DNA of 5,007 bases from Candidatus Omnitrophota bacterium (lineage in GTDB: Bacteria > Omnitrophota > Gorgyraeia > Gygaellales > Profunditerraquicolaceae): positions 1 through 5,007 of the forward strand of contig JAFGET010000129.1 in assembly GCA_016931435.1 (NCBI GenBank), written 5' to 3'. Each line of letters opens with the position of its first letter. Position 1 is the first letter of the stretch. This document shows positions 1-5,007 of the stretch, piece by piece. The notes beneath the pieces are model-generated. The model was not told where the DNA came from. It did not search any database and was given only the letters and a program-made list of their open reading frames with translations. A program made the position numbers and the translations under genes.

Positions 1-1004
1 AACAAGGCTGCGACCGACATCAGGATGAGCCCTTTTAATATGCCTTTTGTGGCATGCTCATCTTTAAGCTTCCTGAAAGCTCCCAAAAAAATGGAAATCA
101 TAATCACAAGTATCAAGGTAAGGCCAAGGTCCCAAGTAGGCGCCTCCTGCCTTGGCATATATCTGCTTAACCAATTATTGTATGCCGGATGGAATAATCC
201 GGATAAGGATAAGAGTTCTTTGGGCTCTGCTACAGGAGGGGAAAGGCCTGCGGCCTTTATATAGTCATATTGGGACAAAAAAAACGGGGATAATATTGCC
301 ATAACCAAGAGGAAACCTGTCAAGATAGATAATACTTTTTTTGGGCGCCTTTGACTGCCCAAAAGTAAAAAAATAAGCGCAGGTATTAGAAGAATAGAAA
401 AGTAAAACCCTCCCTGTTTATAGGTAAGCCAGCTAAAAAAATACATCACTAAAGACAGGACAAGAAAACGCCATTTACTTTTAAGTAAATATAAATATAG
501 AAAAAACAAAGAAAAAAATGGGAAGAATATGGACAATAATGCCGGGGCGCAGATGTGTTCTGCGGAGTATGTCCCGAATGAGAGCCAGAAAGCGCAGGCA
601 AATGCGCTGAGGCGGTCTGAGGTCAATAAGCGGCTTGAAACATACCCGGATAGCCCAAGAAGGATGAGGAAGGACAGGATCATTATATTGTAGCCAAGGA
701 CATAACCGGCTGATTTTGATAATATCCATACCAGCGAGCAGGTTAAGGCTTGAGGTTCACAAAAAGCGAAAACCCCTTTATGCGGGTAAAAGAATGGGGC
801 ATTCCAGTAATCTCCCTTTCCTTCTATTACATTGCCGGTCCATTCTGCCTGAAAAAGCTGAAATACGCATACGGCATCCGGTTCATTCGCGCTGGGGAGA
901 GCCTCTTTAAGATGCAGCGCCAATGGCCAGGTAAAGAACAAAGACGCGCAGAAAAGCAGGAGAAAAACAGAGACAATCTCTGATTTGCGAAGCGGTTTTA
1001 CCAT
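1..1004 (-). CDS. Polytopic membrane protein, GT-C glycosyltransferase-like (N-terminal part, runs off left edge)
   Basis: I translated this frame by hand. It is open from the ATG at 1004-1002 to the left edge, giving 334 residues with no stop, so the gene is truncated by the window rather than broken. The ATG is the only usable start: an in-frame TAA lies eight codons upstream. The protein has a short basic N-terminus (MVKPLRK), a first membrane helix at about 9-29, then a loop with an acidic residue (NEPDAV, D43) and the motif FFYPHKGVFAFCEPQ (71-85). Further hydrophobic helices lie near 103-122, 132-148, 153-175, 178-196, 200-216, 224-243, 292-309 and from 320 on. The acidic first loop, followed by Phe-Tyr-Pro and a conserved Glu before a helix, resembles large uncharacterised bacterial membrane proteins related to GT-C (lipid-linked sugar) glycosyltransferases. 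Sugar transfer at the outer face of the inner membrane is an inference. The start overlaps the nitroreductase stop (ATGGTAA) with no clear ribosome site, suggesting translational coupling. Confidence 0.5.
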   Translation of the reverse strand, partial: MVKPLRKSEIVSVFLLLFCASLFFTWPLALHLKEALPSANEPDAVCVFQLFQAEWTGNVIEGKGDYWNAPFFYPHKGVFAFCEPQALTCSLVWILSKSAGYVLGYNIMILSFLILLGLSGYVSSRLLTSDRLSAFACAFWLSFGTYSAEHICAPALLSIFFPFFSLFFLYLYLLKSKWRFLVLSLVMYFFSWLTYKQGGFYFSILLIPALIFLLLGSQRRPKKVLSILTGFLLVMAILSPFFLSQYDYIKAAGLSPPVAEPKELLSLSGLFHPAYNNWLSRYMPRQEAPTWDLGLTLILVIMISIFLGAFRKLKDEHATKGILKGLILMSVAAL

Positions 1005-1498
1005 TTTTCGTAATGCAGGCGGGTGACATTATAACGGTTGGTGACTTTTATTTCATCGGCAGGGTAACCTATGGAGATGATGGCAAACGGGATCACCTGC
1101 TCGGGAAGAGCGAAGTATTTTTTTAGATAGTCGACCCTATCCTGGCGCGGATAGACGCCAAGCCAGACTGCCCCCAGGCTTAACTCTGCTACCTCAAGCA
1201 GCATATTTTCCGCGCATGCGGAGCAGTCTTGCACCCAGTAATCCTTATGTTTTTCAAGGGAAAGGTCGCCGCACAATAAGATCCCTGCCGCCGCATCTTT
1301 AAGCGCATGGGCATGAGGGCTGCACCCGGAAGCATCCTCAAGCGTTTTTTTATTTTTCATTATTAAAAAATGCCATGGTTGCTGGTTACCTGCCGAAGGC
1401 GCGTTCATCCCGGCTTCGATTATCTTTTTTATCAGGTCTTCGGAAACTTCTTTATCCGTATATCTTCTTACACTTCTACGTTTTAAGATGGCGTCCAT
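998..1498 (-). CDS. Nitroreductase family protein (FMN-dependent NAD(P)H oxidoreductase)
   Basis: This complete 166-residue protein belongs to the nitroreductase family, whose members are cytoplasmic homodimers that bind FMN and use NAD(P)H to reduce nitro groups, quinones, flavins or other acceptors. Visible family motifs are LKRRSVRRYTD (5-15), whose Arg/Ser residues normally contact the FMN phosphate; NAPSAGNQQPWHF (32-44), the flavin-contacting loop; QDCSACAENMLL (90-101), the dimer-interface helix; LGAVWLGVYP (108-117); and IPFAIISIGYPA (136-147). The C-terminal RLHYEKW is typical of the small subgroup common in anaerobes and archaea. The length is normal for that subgroup. The ATG start is supported by AGGAG six bases upstream. 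The gene is the first of a probable two-gene operon: its TAA overlaps the next gene's ATG by 7 bases. The true substrate cannot be read from sequence. Cys59, Cys76, Cys92 and Cys95 are present, but no iron-sulfur cluster motif is evident. Confidence 0.5.
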   Translation of the reverse strand: MDAILKRRSVRRYTDKEVSEDLIKKIIEAGMNAPSAGNQQPWHFLIMKNKKTLEDASGCSPHAHALKDAAAGILLCGDLSLEKHKDYWVQDCSACAENMLLEVAELSLGAVWLGVYPRQDRVDYLKKYFALPEQVIPFAIISIGYPADEIKVTNRYNVTRLHYEKW

Positions 1499-1504
1499 AT
1501 CTTG

Positions 1505-1509
1505 CTCCT
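1505..1509 (-). promoter_or_regulatory. Shine-Dalgarno site of the nitroreductase gene
   Basis: On the minus strand AGGAG lies six bases before the ATG at 1498-1496, an ideal spacing. It fixes the start of the nitroreductase gene. Confidence 0.5.
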
Positions 1510-1521
1510 CTCTTTTTACAT

Positions 1522-1550
1522 ATTATATAATAATAGCGCAGAAGACGAAA
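1522..1550 (-). promoter_or_regulatory. Possible sigma-70-type promoter for the nitroreductase operon
   Basis: On the minus strand a perfect TATAAT lies at 1527-1522. Seventeen bases upstream is TTTCGT at 1550-1545, only a poor match to the -35 consensus. Transcription would begin near 1515, leaving a leader of about 17 bases that just contains the ribosome site. The surrounding DNA is very AT-rich, so a chance match is quite possible. Confidence 0.5.
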
Positions 1551-1568
1551 CTATATTTTAGAAAAATC

Positions 1569-1596
1569 TTGAATTTAAGAATAGATAGTATAGAAT
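1569..1596 (+). promoter_or_regulatory. Possible sigma-70-type promoter for the DUF3307 gene
   Basis: TTGAAT at 1569-1574 (four of six consensus -35 bases) and TAGAAT at 1591-1596 (five of six -10 bases) are separated by 16 bases. The predicted start of transcription, around 1603, falls immediately before the AAGGAG ribosome site, giving an unusually short leader. This is a motif match only. Confidence 0.5.
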
Positions 1597-1603
1597 ATTA
1601 TTC

Positions 1604-1609
1604 AAGGAG
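1604..1609 (+). promoter_or_regulatory. Shine-Dalgarno site of the DUF3307 gene
   Basis: AAGGAG is followed by nine bases and then the ATG at 1619. This strong ribosome site decides the start codon. Confidence 0.5.
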
Positions 1610-1618
1610 AACGGGTAT

Positions 1619-2350
1619 ATGTTCATCTTATTAAGGCTGCTATTGGCGCATTTTATCGGAGATTTCCCATTACAATTCAATAAGATATACACGCTCAAAC
1701 AAAGAGGCCTCTTAGGCAACGTACCCCATGTATTGATAATCATGGGGTCTTTTATTGCATTTTGCTGGCCTTACCTTAATATCCCCGGTATCTGGGGGTT
1801 TATCTTATTTTTAAGCATCGTTCATCTATTCCAGGATTCTATCAAAGTAGGATACAAAGGTTTTAAATATGGCTTTTGGCTTTATCTCCTGGACCAGTTT
1901 TTTCACGTAGGCCTTATCGCTTTAGTGTTATTTACTGACCTTAGGGACCTGCCTAAGCCATCAAACTCACATATTTTATTCGTAGCACTCTATAATGATA
2001 ACCTGTTGATCGTTTATCTTATAGCCTTGATCCTGGCTACTTATAACGGATATTACATGATCAGAAGCATCAAGAATACTATTTTAAAGAAGATGTGTTC
2101 CTGCGTGAATGCAGAAAAGTGGTACGGGATGTTTGAGAGAGCGGCTTTGGTCTCGGTATTTTTATTGGATAAGTATATTTTTCTCTATATCTGCGGGATA
2201 TTATTGTTGCGGCCGTTAGTCTTTGCCTGCTGCAGGAAAAGACTCAGCCTGAATGAGGATTTTATCGCTGGATCAGAGGCCTTGATGAGCTGGGCGTTTG
2301 CTATTTTTTTCGGGCTGTTGCTTTTTATAGTAAAACGTTATTTTATGTAA
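1619..2350 (+). CDS. DUF3307 domain membrane protein
   Basis: The 243-residue protein is an integral membrane protein whose N-terminal half matches the pattern I know for DUF3307. It shows LLAHFIGDFPLQF (8-20, with H11, D15, Q19), a Lys about 8 residues later (K27), PHVLI (36-40), HLFQDSIK (69-76, with H69 and D73) and LDQFFH (91-96, with D92, Q93, H96). Hydrophobic helices lie near 36-50, 56-70, 86-104, 127-142, 174-203 (probably two passes) and 221-240. The family's function is unknown. Conserved His and Asp residues within or beside membrane helices hint at metal binding or intramembrane catalysis, but that is inference. The C-terminal half (from about 145) is less recognisable and includes a CSC pair (160-162) and a CC pair (204-205). 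In many genomes DUF3307 genes sit beside satD; no satD is visible here. The gene is alone on its strand, starts from a good ribosome site, and its last 8 bases overlap the convergent cyclase gene. Confidence 0.5.
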   Translation: MFILLRLLLAHFIGDFPLQFNKIYTLKQRGLLGNVPHVLIIMGSFIAFCWPYLNIPGIWGFILFLSIVHLFQDSIKVGYKGFKYGFWLYLLDQFFHVGLIALVLFTDLRDLPKPSNSHILFVALYNDNLLIVYLIALILATYNGYYMIRSIKNTILKKMCSCVNAEKWYGMFERAALVSVFLLDKYIFLYICGILLLRPLVFACCRKRLSLNEDFIAGSEALMSWAFAIFFGLLLFIVKRYFM

Positions 2351-4598
2351 TTCCCTCCTTTAATTTAAGCACCCTGTAAATAGAAATAGGCTTAGCTTTT
2401 CCTTTTACGGAGATAGGTTCAAGCCTTTCCGTATCGATTTTATCTTTTATTTTTTCATAAGTAGCCTCGCTGATTATTATCTGGCTTGCGCCGGCCGCAG
2501 AACAAAGCCTGGCAGCAAGGTTGACGTTATCTCCTATTACCGTGTAGTCCATCATTTCAGCGGAGCCCATGTTCCCTACTACCATATCTCCGCTATTTAC
2601 GCCTATGCCAATCTCAAGGAGCTCTTTAGATTCCTTTTTCCAATGTTCTCTAAGCTCTGCTACCTTTGCCTGCATCTCAAGGGCGGTTCGCACCGCAAAG
2701 AAAGCGTGGTCTTTAGCGTGTATTTCACCCGGCGCGCCAAAAAAGGCCATCAGTTCATCCCCTACGAATTTATCCAGGGTGCCGTTATAATTAAATACCA
2801 CCTGGGCTTGCTGCGTGAGTATCTCATTAAGCATGGCCACGATCTCTTCCGGCTGGCGCGATTCAGAAAATTTTGTAAATCCTCTTACGTCCGAGAAAAT
2901 GACCGTGATATTTTTGCGTTCTCCTCCCAGTTTAAGTTTTGAGGGGTCATTCATCAATTCATTGATGACTTCTTTAGAAAGATACCTGCTGAAAGCCTGT
3001 TTTATCCAGAGTTTTTCCTTCTCTTCCGTAAAATAACGGAAGCTTGTGATAGCGGAGAACCCAAAGACTACTATTGCCTCAGGGCCGACTACGTCAACCC
3101 AAAGGCCGGCTTTTTCAAAAAGCAGAAAAGCAGCCAGGAAGTACCCAAACGCATAAGCCGCTGAAATGAGCATGCTTTTCCAGAGCTTTATAGTCGAGCA
3201 AAGGCCAAGGATAAGCGCGGTCAAAAAGAAAATGGATAAGTCTAAAGCAGGAGGCGATCTTGATATGAACCTGCGTGTGATTATGGTATTGATCAAATTT
3301 GAGCTTACTCCTACATACGGGTAATCTTTTTGCAGCGGAATGGGGCCCATGTCCTGGGTCCCTGTGCCGGTGAGGCCGATAAAACAGATTTTTCCGTCGA
3401 CAAGCTTTTTTAACTCGTTTTTTAACTGGGCCTCTGCGTCTTTTAAATATTCGATCACCTGAGGATCCTGGCCTGAATTCAGTTGCTCGGTAAGCCTTTG
3501 CCGGGTCTCCTGGAGGCGTAAAATATAGTAATAAGGAGCATGTTTAAAAGACTCCCCCCATTTTCCAGCCCAGTTGATCAATATGCGCCCGTTTTTATCT
3601 ACCGGAATATCTATATCCTGCCTCCTGCCTTCAATAACAGCATTCTTAAAGATTATATGACCGGGTAAAAAACCTATTTTTTCTACAGATAGAACATCCA
3701 GGAGCCCGGCAACAGCAAGTTGGGGGAATATTCTTCCGCTGTATTTGGAGAACACGGCGACCTTGCGCATTACGCCGTCTTCGTCAGTCTCGGCGTTGAT
3801 ATAGCCGCTGCCTCTTATTACTTCCTGGTATTTTGATATCGGGACGTTGATCTTTTTGTATTCTATAAGATAGTCTGCATCTTGCGGCAGGCTGAATTTA
3901 CGGTAGAATTCTTCAGCTGAGCGGTAATTATCGAAGTTCTCTCTGATATAGCTCTCTTCAACCGCAAAGAGGAACCACTCTTTCGTTTCTTCGATCTTAG
4001 ATAACAATTCCTCTACCGATATCCCTGGATTTTCATGCAGGATACTTTTTGCAGTTTTATCGATGACATATTTTTTAGCGGTAGGCAGGGCTTCTTTGAC
4101 TGAGTCGATATCCAAGGCCAGCCTCTCTGATACTTCTTCGTTTGAAAGGGATATGTCTTTTGAAAGTAATTCAGTCAATTCCTCAGCTGGCGTGTTCTTT
4201 TCTTCGCTGAAGTAGAACGGCAGGTATGTGTTTTTTGAGCGTTTTATAGCTTCGCTGAAAAGCAGATCGTCCTGCGGGTTGTCTTTAAGCTGTTCCGTAA
4301 AAAGGACATCAAAAAGTACTTGCTTTGCCCCGCATTCAGTCAGCGTATCGACAAGCCTTGCGTGGTAGCTTCTTGGCCAGGGCCATCTTCCCAGCTTATT
4401 AAGGCTCTCATCGTCTATATCTATATGTATTACGGGTGAGGCTGCCTTGGCCTTAGCGCGTAAGGCAAACCGTAGGTCCAAGGTCTTTAGTTCCAGGATC
4501 TGGTAGGCTTTTATCGATGAAAGGAACCACAAGATAAGCGCTAAGGCGAAAGTAAACCCCAGGCAAACCGAAAGCTTAAGGAGGGTTTTCTTGTTCAC
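2343..4598 (-). CDS. CHASE2-domain class III adenylate cyclase
   Basis: The 751-residue inner-membrane signalling enzyme is predicted to convert ATP to cAMP in response to a signal outside the cytoplasm. The order is: N-terminal membrane helix (about 9-27); periplasmic CHASE2 sensor (about 35-440), recognised by LELKTLDLRF (35-44), VIHIDIDDESLNKLGRWPWP (56-75), GYINAETDEDGVMRKV (265-280) and KICFIGLTGTGTQDMGPIPL (403-422); three membrane helices (about 453-471, 475-494, 502-519); a short linker (RYLSKEV, 538-544); and the cyclase domain (about 562-742). Catalytic residues look intact: metal Asp570 (IFSDVRGFT) and Asp614 (FVGDELMAFFGAP), adenine-specifying Lys610 and Thr686 (YTVIGD), and transition-state Asn693 and Arg697 (NVNLAARL). 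The Lys/Thr pair indicates an adenylate cyclase of class IIIb. CHASE2 is longer than usual, with charged helical insertions near 131-250 and 359-400. The GTG start lacks a good ribosome site; an in-frame TAA ten codons upstream leaves no better start. The gene follows a beta-barrel gene by 30 bases, suggesting an operon. Confidence 0.5.
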   Translation of the reverse strand: MNKKTLLKLSVCLGFTFALALILWFLSSIKAYQILELKTLDLRFALRAKAKAASPVIHIDIDDESLNKLGRWPWPRSYHARLVDTLTECGAKQVLFDVLFTEQLKDNPQDDLLFSEAIKRSKNTYLPFYFSEEKNTPAEELTELLSKDISLSNEEVSERLALDIDSVKEALPTAKKYVIDKTAKSILHENPGISVEELLSKIEETKEWFLFAVEESYIRENFDNYRSAEEFYRKFSLPQDADYLIEYKKINVPISKYQEVIRGSGYINAETDEDGVMRKVAVFSKYSGRIFPQLAVAGLLDVLSVEKIGFLPGHIIFKNAVIEGRRQDIDIPVDKNGRILINWAGKWGESFKHAPYYYILRLQETRQRLTEQLNSGQDPQVIEYLKDAEAQLKNELKKLVDGKICFIGLTGTGTQDMGPIPLQKDYPYVGVSSNLINTIITRRFISRSPPALDLSIFFLTALILGLCSTIKLWKSMLISAAYAFGYFLAAFLLFEKAGLWVDVVGPEAIVVFGFSAITSFRYFTEEKEKLWIKQAFSRYLSKEVINELMNDPSKLKLGGERKNITVIFSDVRGFTKFSESRQPEEIVAMLNEILTQQAQVVFNYNGTLDKFVGDELMAFFGAPGEIHAKDHAFFAVRTALEMQAKVAELREHWKKESKELLEIGIGVNSGDMVVGNMGSAEMMDYTVIGDNVNLAARLCSAAGASQIIISEATYEKIKDKIDTERLEPISVKGKAKPISIYRVLKLKEGIT

Positions 4599-4628
4599 GC
4601 GGCTTTGATACTGATTATGGCAGGGCCT

Positions 4629-5007
4629 TTAAAATTTATAATATGTGCCTACGGTAAACATCGAACTCTGGTATCTTTCCATCGGTTCGTTGGAATAGTT
4701 ATTCCGATAGGTATAGCTAAGCCCCAATGTAAAATCTTTCTTTATATTATAATAAAGAGCGGAAGTCAGTACATATGTCCTGTCATCCTGGCACCTTCCG
4801 TTATTAGTGCTTATGCTGCGATTGTGGTAGTCGCCCCTTTCTCTTGAGAAGGAGAAATACCCGAAGGTCTTATTATTGAAAAGGTGCGTCAGGGAAGCCG
4901 TGCCTTTATAAGAATCATAATCATAATAATGTAAATAGCGCTCCGAAGAATTATTATTATAGTACTGGAATCCAAGTTTTAGCTGGTCCTTAGGGAAGAA
5001 TTTGACT
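4629..5007 (-). CDS. Outer-membrane beta-barrel protein (C-terminal part, runs off right edge)
   Basis: Read by hand, the minus frame from 5006 to the TAA at 4631-4629 gives 125 residues; the 5' part lies outside the window. About six amphipathic beta strands with alternating hydrophobic residues can be seen, for example QLKLGFQYYN (8-17), GTASLTHLF (35-43), TFGYFSFSRERGDY (47-60), TYVLTSALYYNI (77-88), DFTLGLSYTYRNNYSN (91-106) and MFTVGTYYKF (116-125). They are joined by polar turns rich in Asn, Asp and Ser. Tyrosine is very frequent (18 of 125). The terminal Phe after alternating aromatics matches the C-terminal signal read by the BAM outer-membrane assembly machinery. The strand text resembles putative beta-barrel porin families seen near polysaccharide export genes (BBP2-like), but the specific family is uncertain. 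It probably shares a transcript with the cyclase 30 bases downstream. The DNA is locally AT-rich because of Asn and Tyr codons. Confidence 0.5.
   Translation of the reverse strand, partial: VKFFPKDQLKLGFQYYNNNSSERYLHYYDYDSYKGTASLTHLFNNKTFGYFSFSRERGDYHNRSISTNNGRCQDDRTYVLTSALYYNIKKDFTLGLSYTYRNNYSNEPMERYQSSMFTVGTYYKF

Noticed and set aside
25..264. A 79-residue plus-strand open frame
   Set aside because: It is antisense to the membrane protein gene and has no recognisable motif.
481..729. An 82-residue minus-strand open frame
   Set aside because: It lies in the wrong frame of the GT-C-like membrane protein gene, whose own frame is open across the whole of 1-1004 with clear membrane helices.
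716..983. Two short plus-strand open frames (716-910 and 750-983)
   Set aside because: They are antisense to the N-terminal part of the membrane protein, with basic, low-information translations and no ribosome site that I trust.
1..1004. A possible frameshifted or decayed gene
   Set aside because: Hand translation shows one uninterrupted frame from the ATG at 1004 to the edge; the lack of a stop is due to the window boundary.
1558..1743. A 61-residue minus-strand open frame
   Set aside because: It is antisense to the start of the DUF3307 gene and covers its ribosome site; no motif is visible.
2349..2358. A Shine-Dalgarno-like AAGGAGGG on the minus strand
   Set aside because: It encodes the Lys-Glu-Gly near the cyclase C-terminus, and no minus-strand gene was found starting just after it.
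2569..3036. Three plus-strand open frames inside the cyclase gene
   Set aside because: They are shadows of the cyclase domain, whose motifs are intact on the minus strand.
4596..4631. Stop-codon readthrough making a barrel-cyclase fusion
   Set aside because: The stop is TAA with no sign of recoding, and an outer-membrane barrel fused to an inner-membrane enzyme is topologically implausible.
4605..4847. An 80-residue plus-strand open frame
   Set aside because: It is antisense to the beta-barrel frame, which shows convincing alternating strands and a terminal Phe signal.

Overview
The window is gene-dense, moderately AT-rich DNA with five protein-coding genes and no RNA genes, mobile elements or CRISPR array that I can see. 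It most likely comes from the chromosome of a diderm (Gram-negative) bacterium, because the right edge carries the C-terminal part of an outer-membrane beta-barrel ending in the usual terminal aromatic residue. The mix of a CHASE2-adenylate cyclase next to an outer-membrane barrel, a small anaerobe-type nitroreductase, a DUF3307 membrane protein and a large GT-C-like membrane protein would suit an uncultured PVC-related lineage such as Omnitrophota. That placement is an inference and cannot be proved from this window.

Layout, left to right. (1) Positions 1-1004, minus strand: the first 334 residues of a polytopic membrane protein that runs off the left edge. It is a continuous open frame without a stop in the window. 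(2) 998-1498, minus: a complete small FMN-dependent nitroreductase. Its stop overlaps the start of the membrane protein by 7 bases, so the two are probably co-transcribed and translationally coupled. (3) 1499-1618: a 120-base divergent intergenic region with weak promoter-like elements for both sides and good Shine-Dalgarno sites. (4) 1619-2350, plus: a 243-residue DUF3307-type membrane protein. (5) 2343-4598, minus: a 751-residue class III adenylate cyclase with an N-terminal CHASE2 sensor; its 3' end overlaps that of the DUF3307 gene tail to tail by 8 bases. (6) 4629-5007, minus: the last 125 residues of an outer-membrane beta-barrel protein. It lies 30 bases upstream of the cyclase, on the same strand and in the same reading frame, so the barrel and the cyclase probably form an operon.

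How they may work together: the barrel and cyclase look like a cell-envelope unit in which a periplasmic CHASE2 domain controls cytoplasmic cAMP production. The nitroreductase and the GT-C-like protein form a second unit, with no obvious link in function beyond sharing a transcript. The most distinctive features are the cyclase's unusually long CHASE2 region, which carries two charged helical insertions, and its Lys/Thr (class IIIb) substrate-specifying pair.
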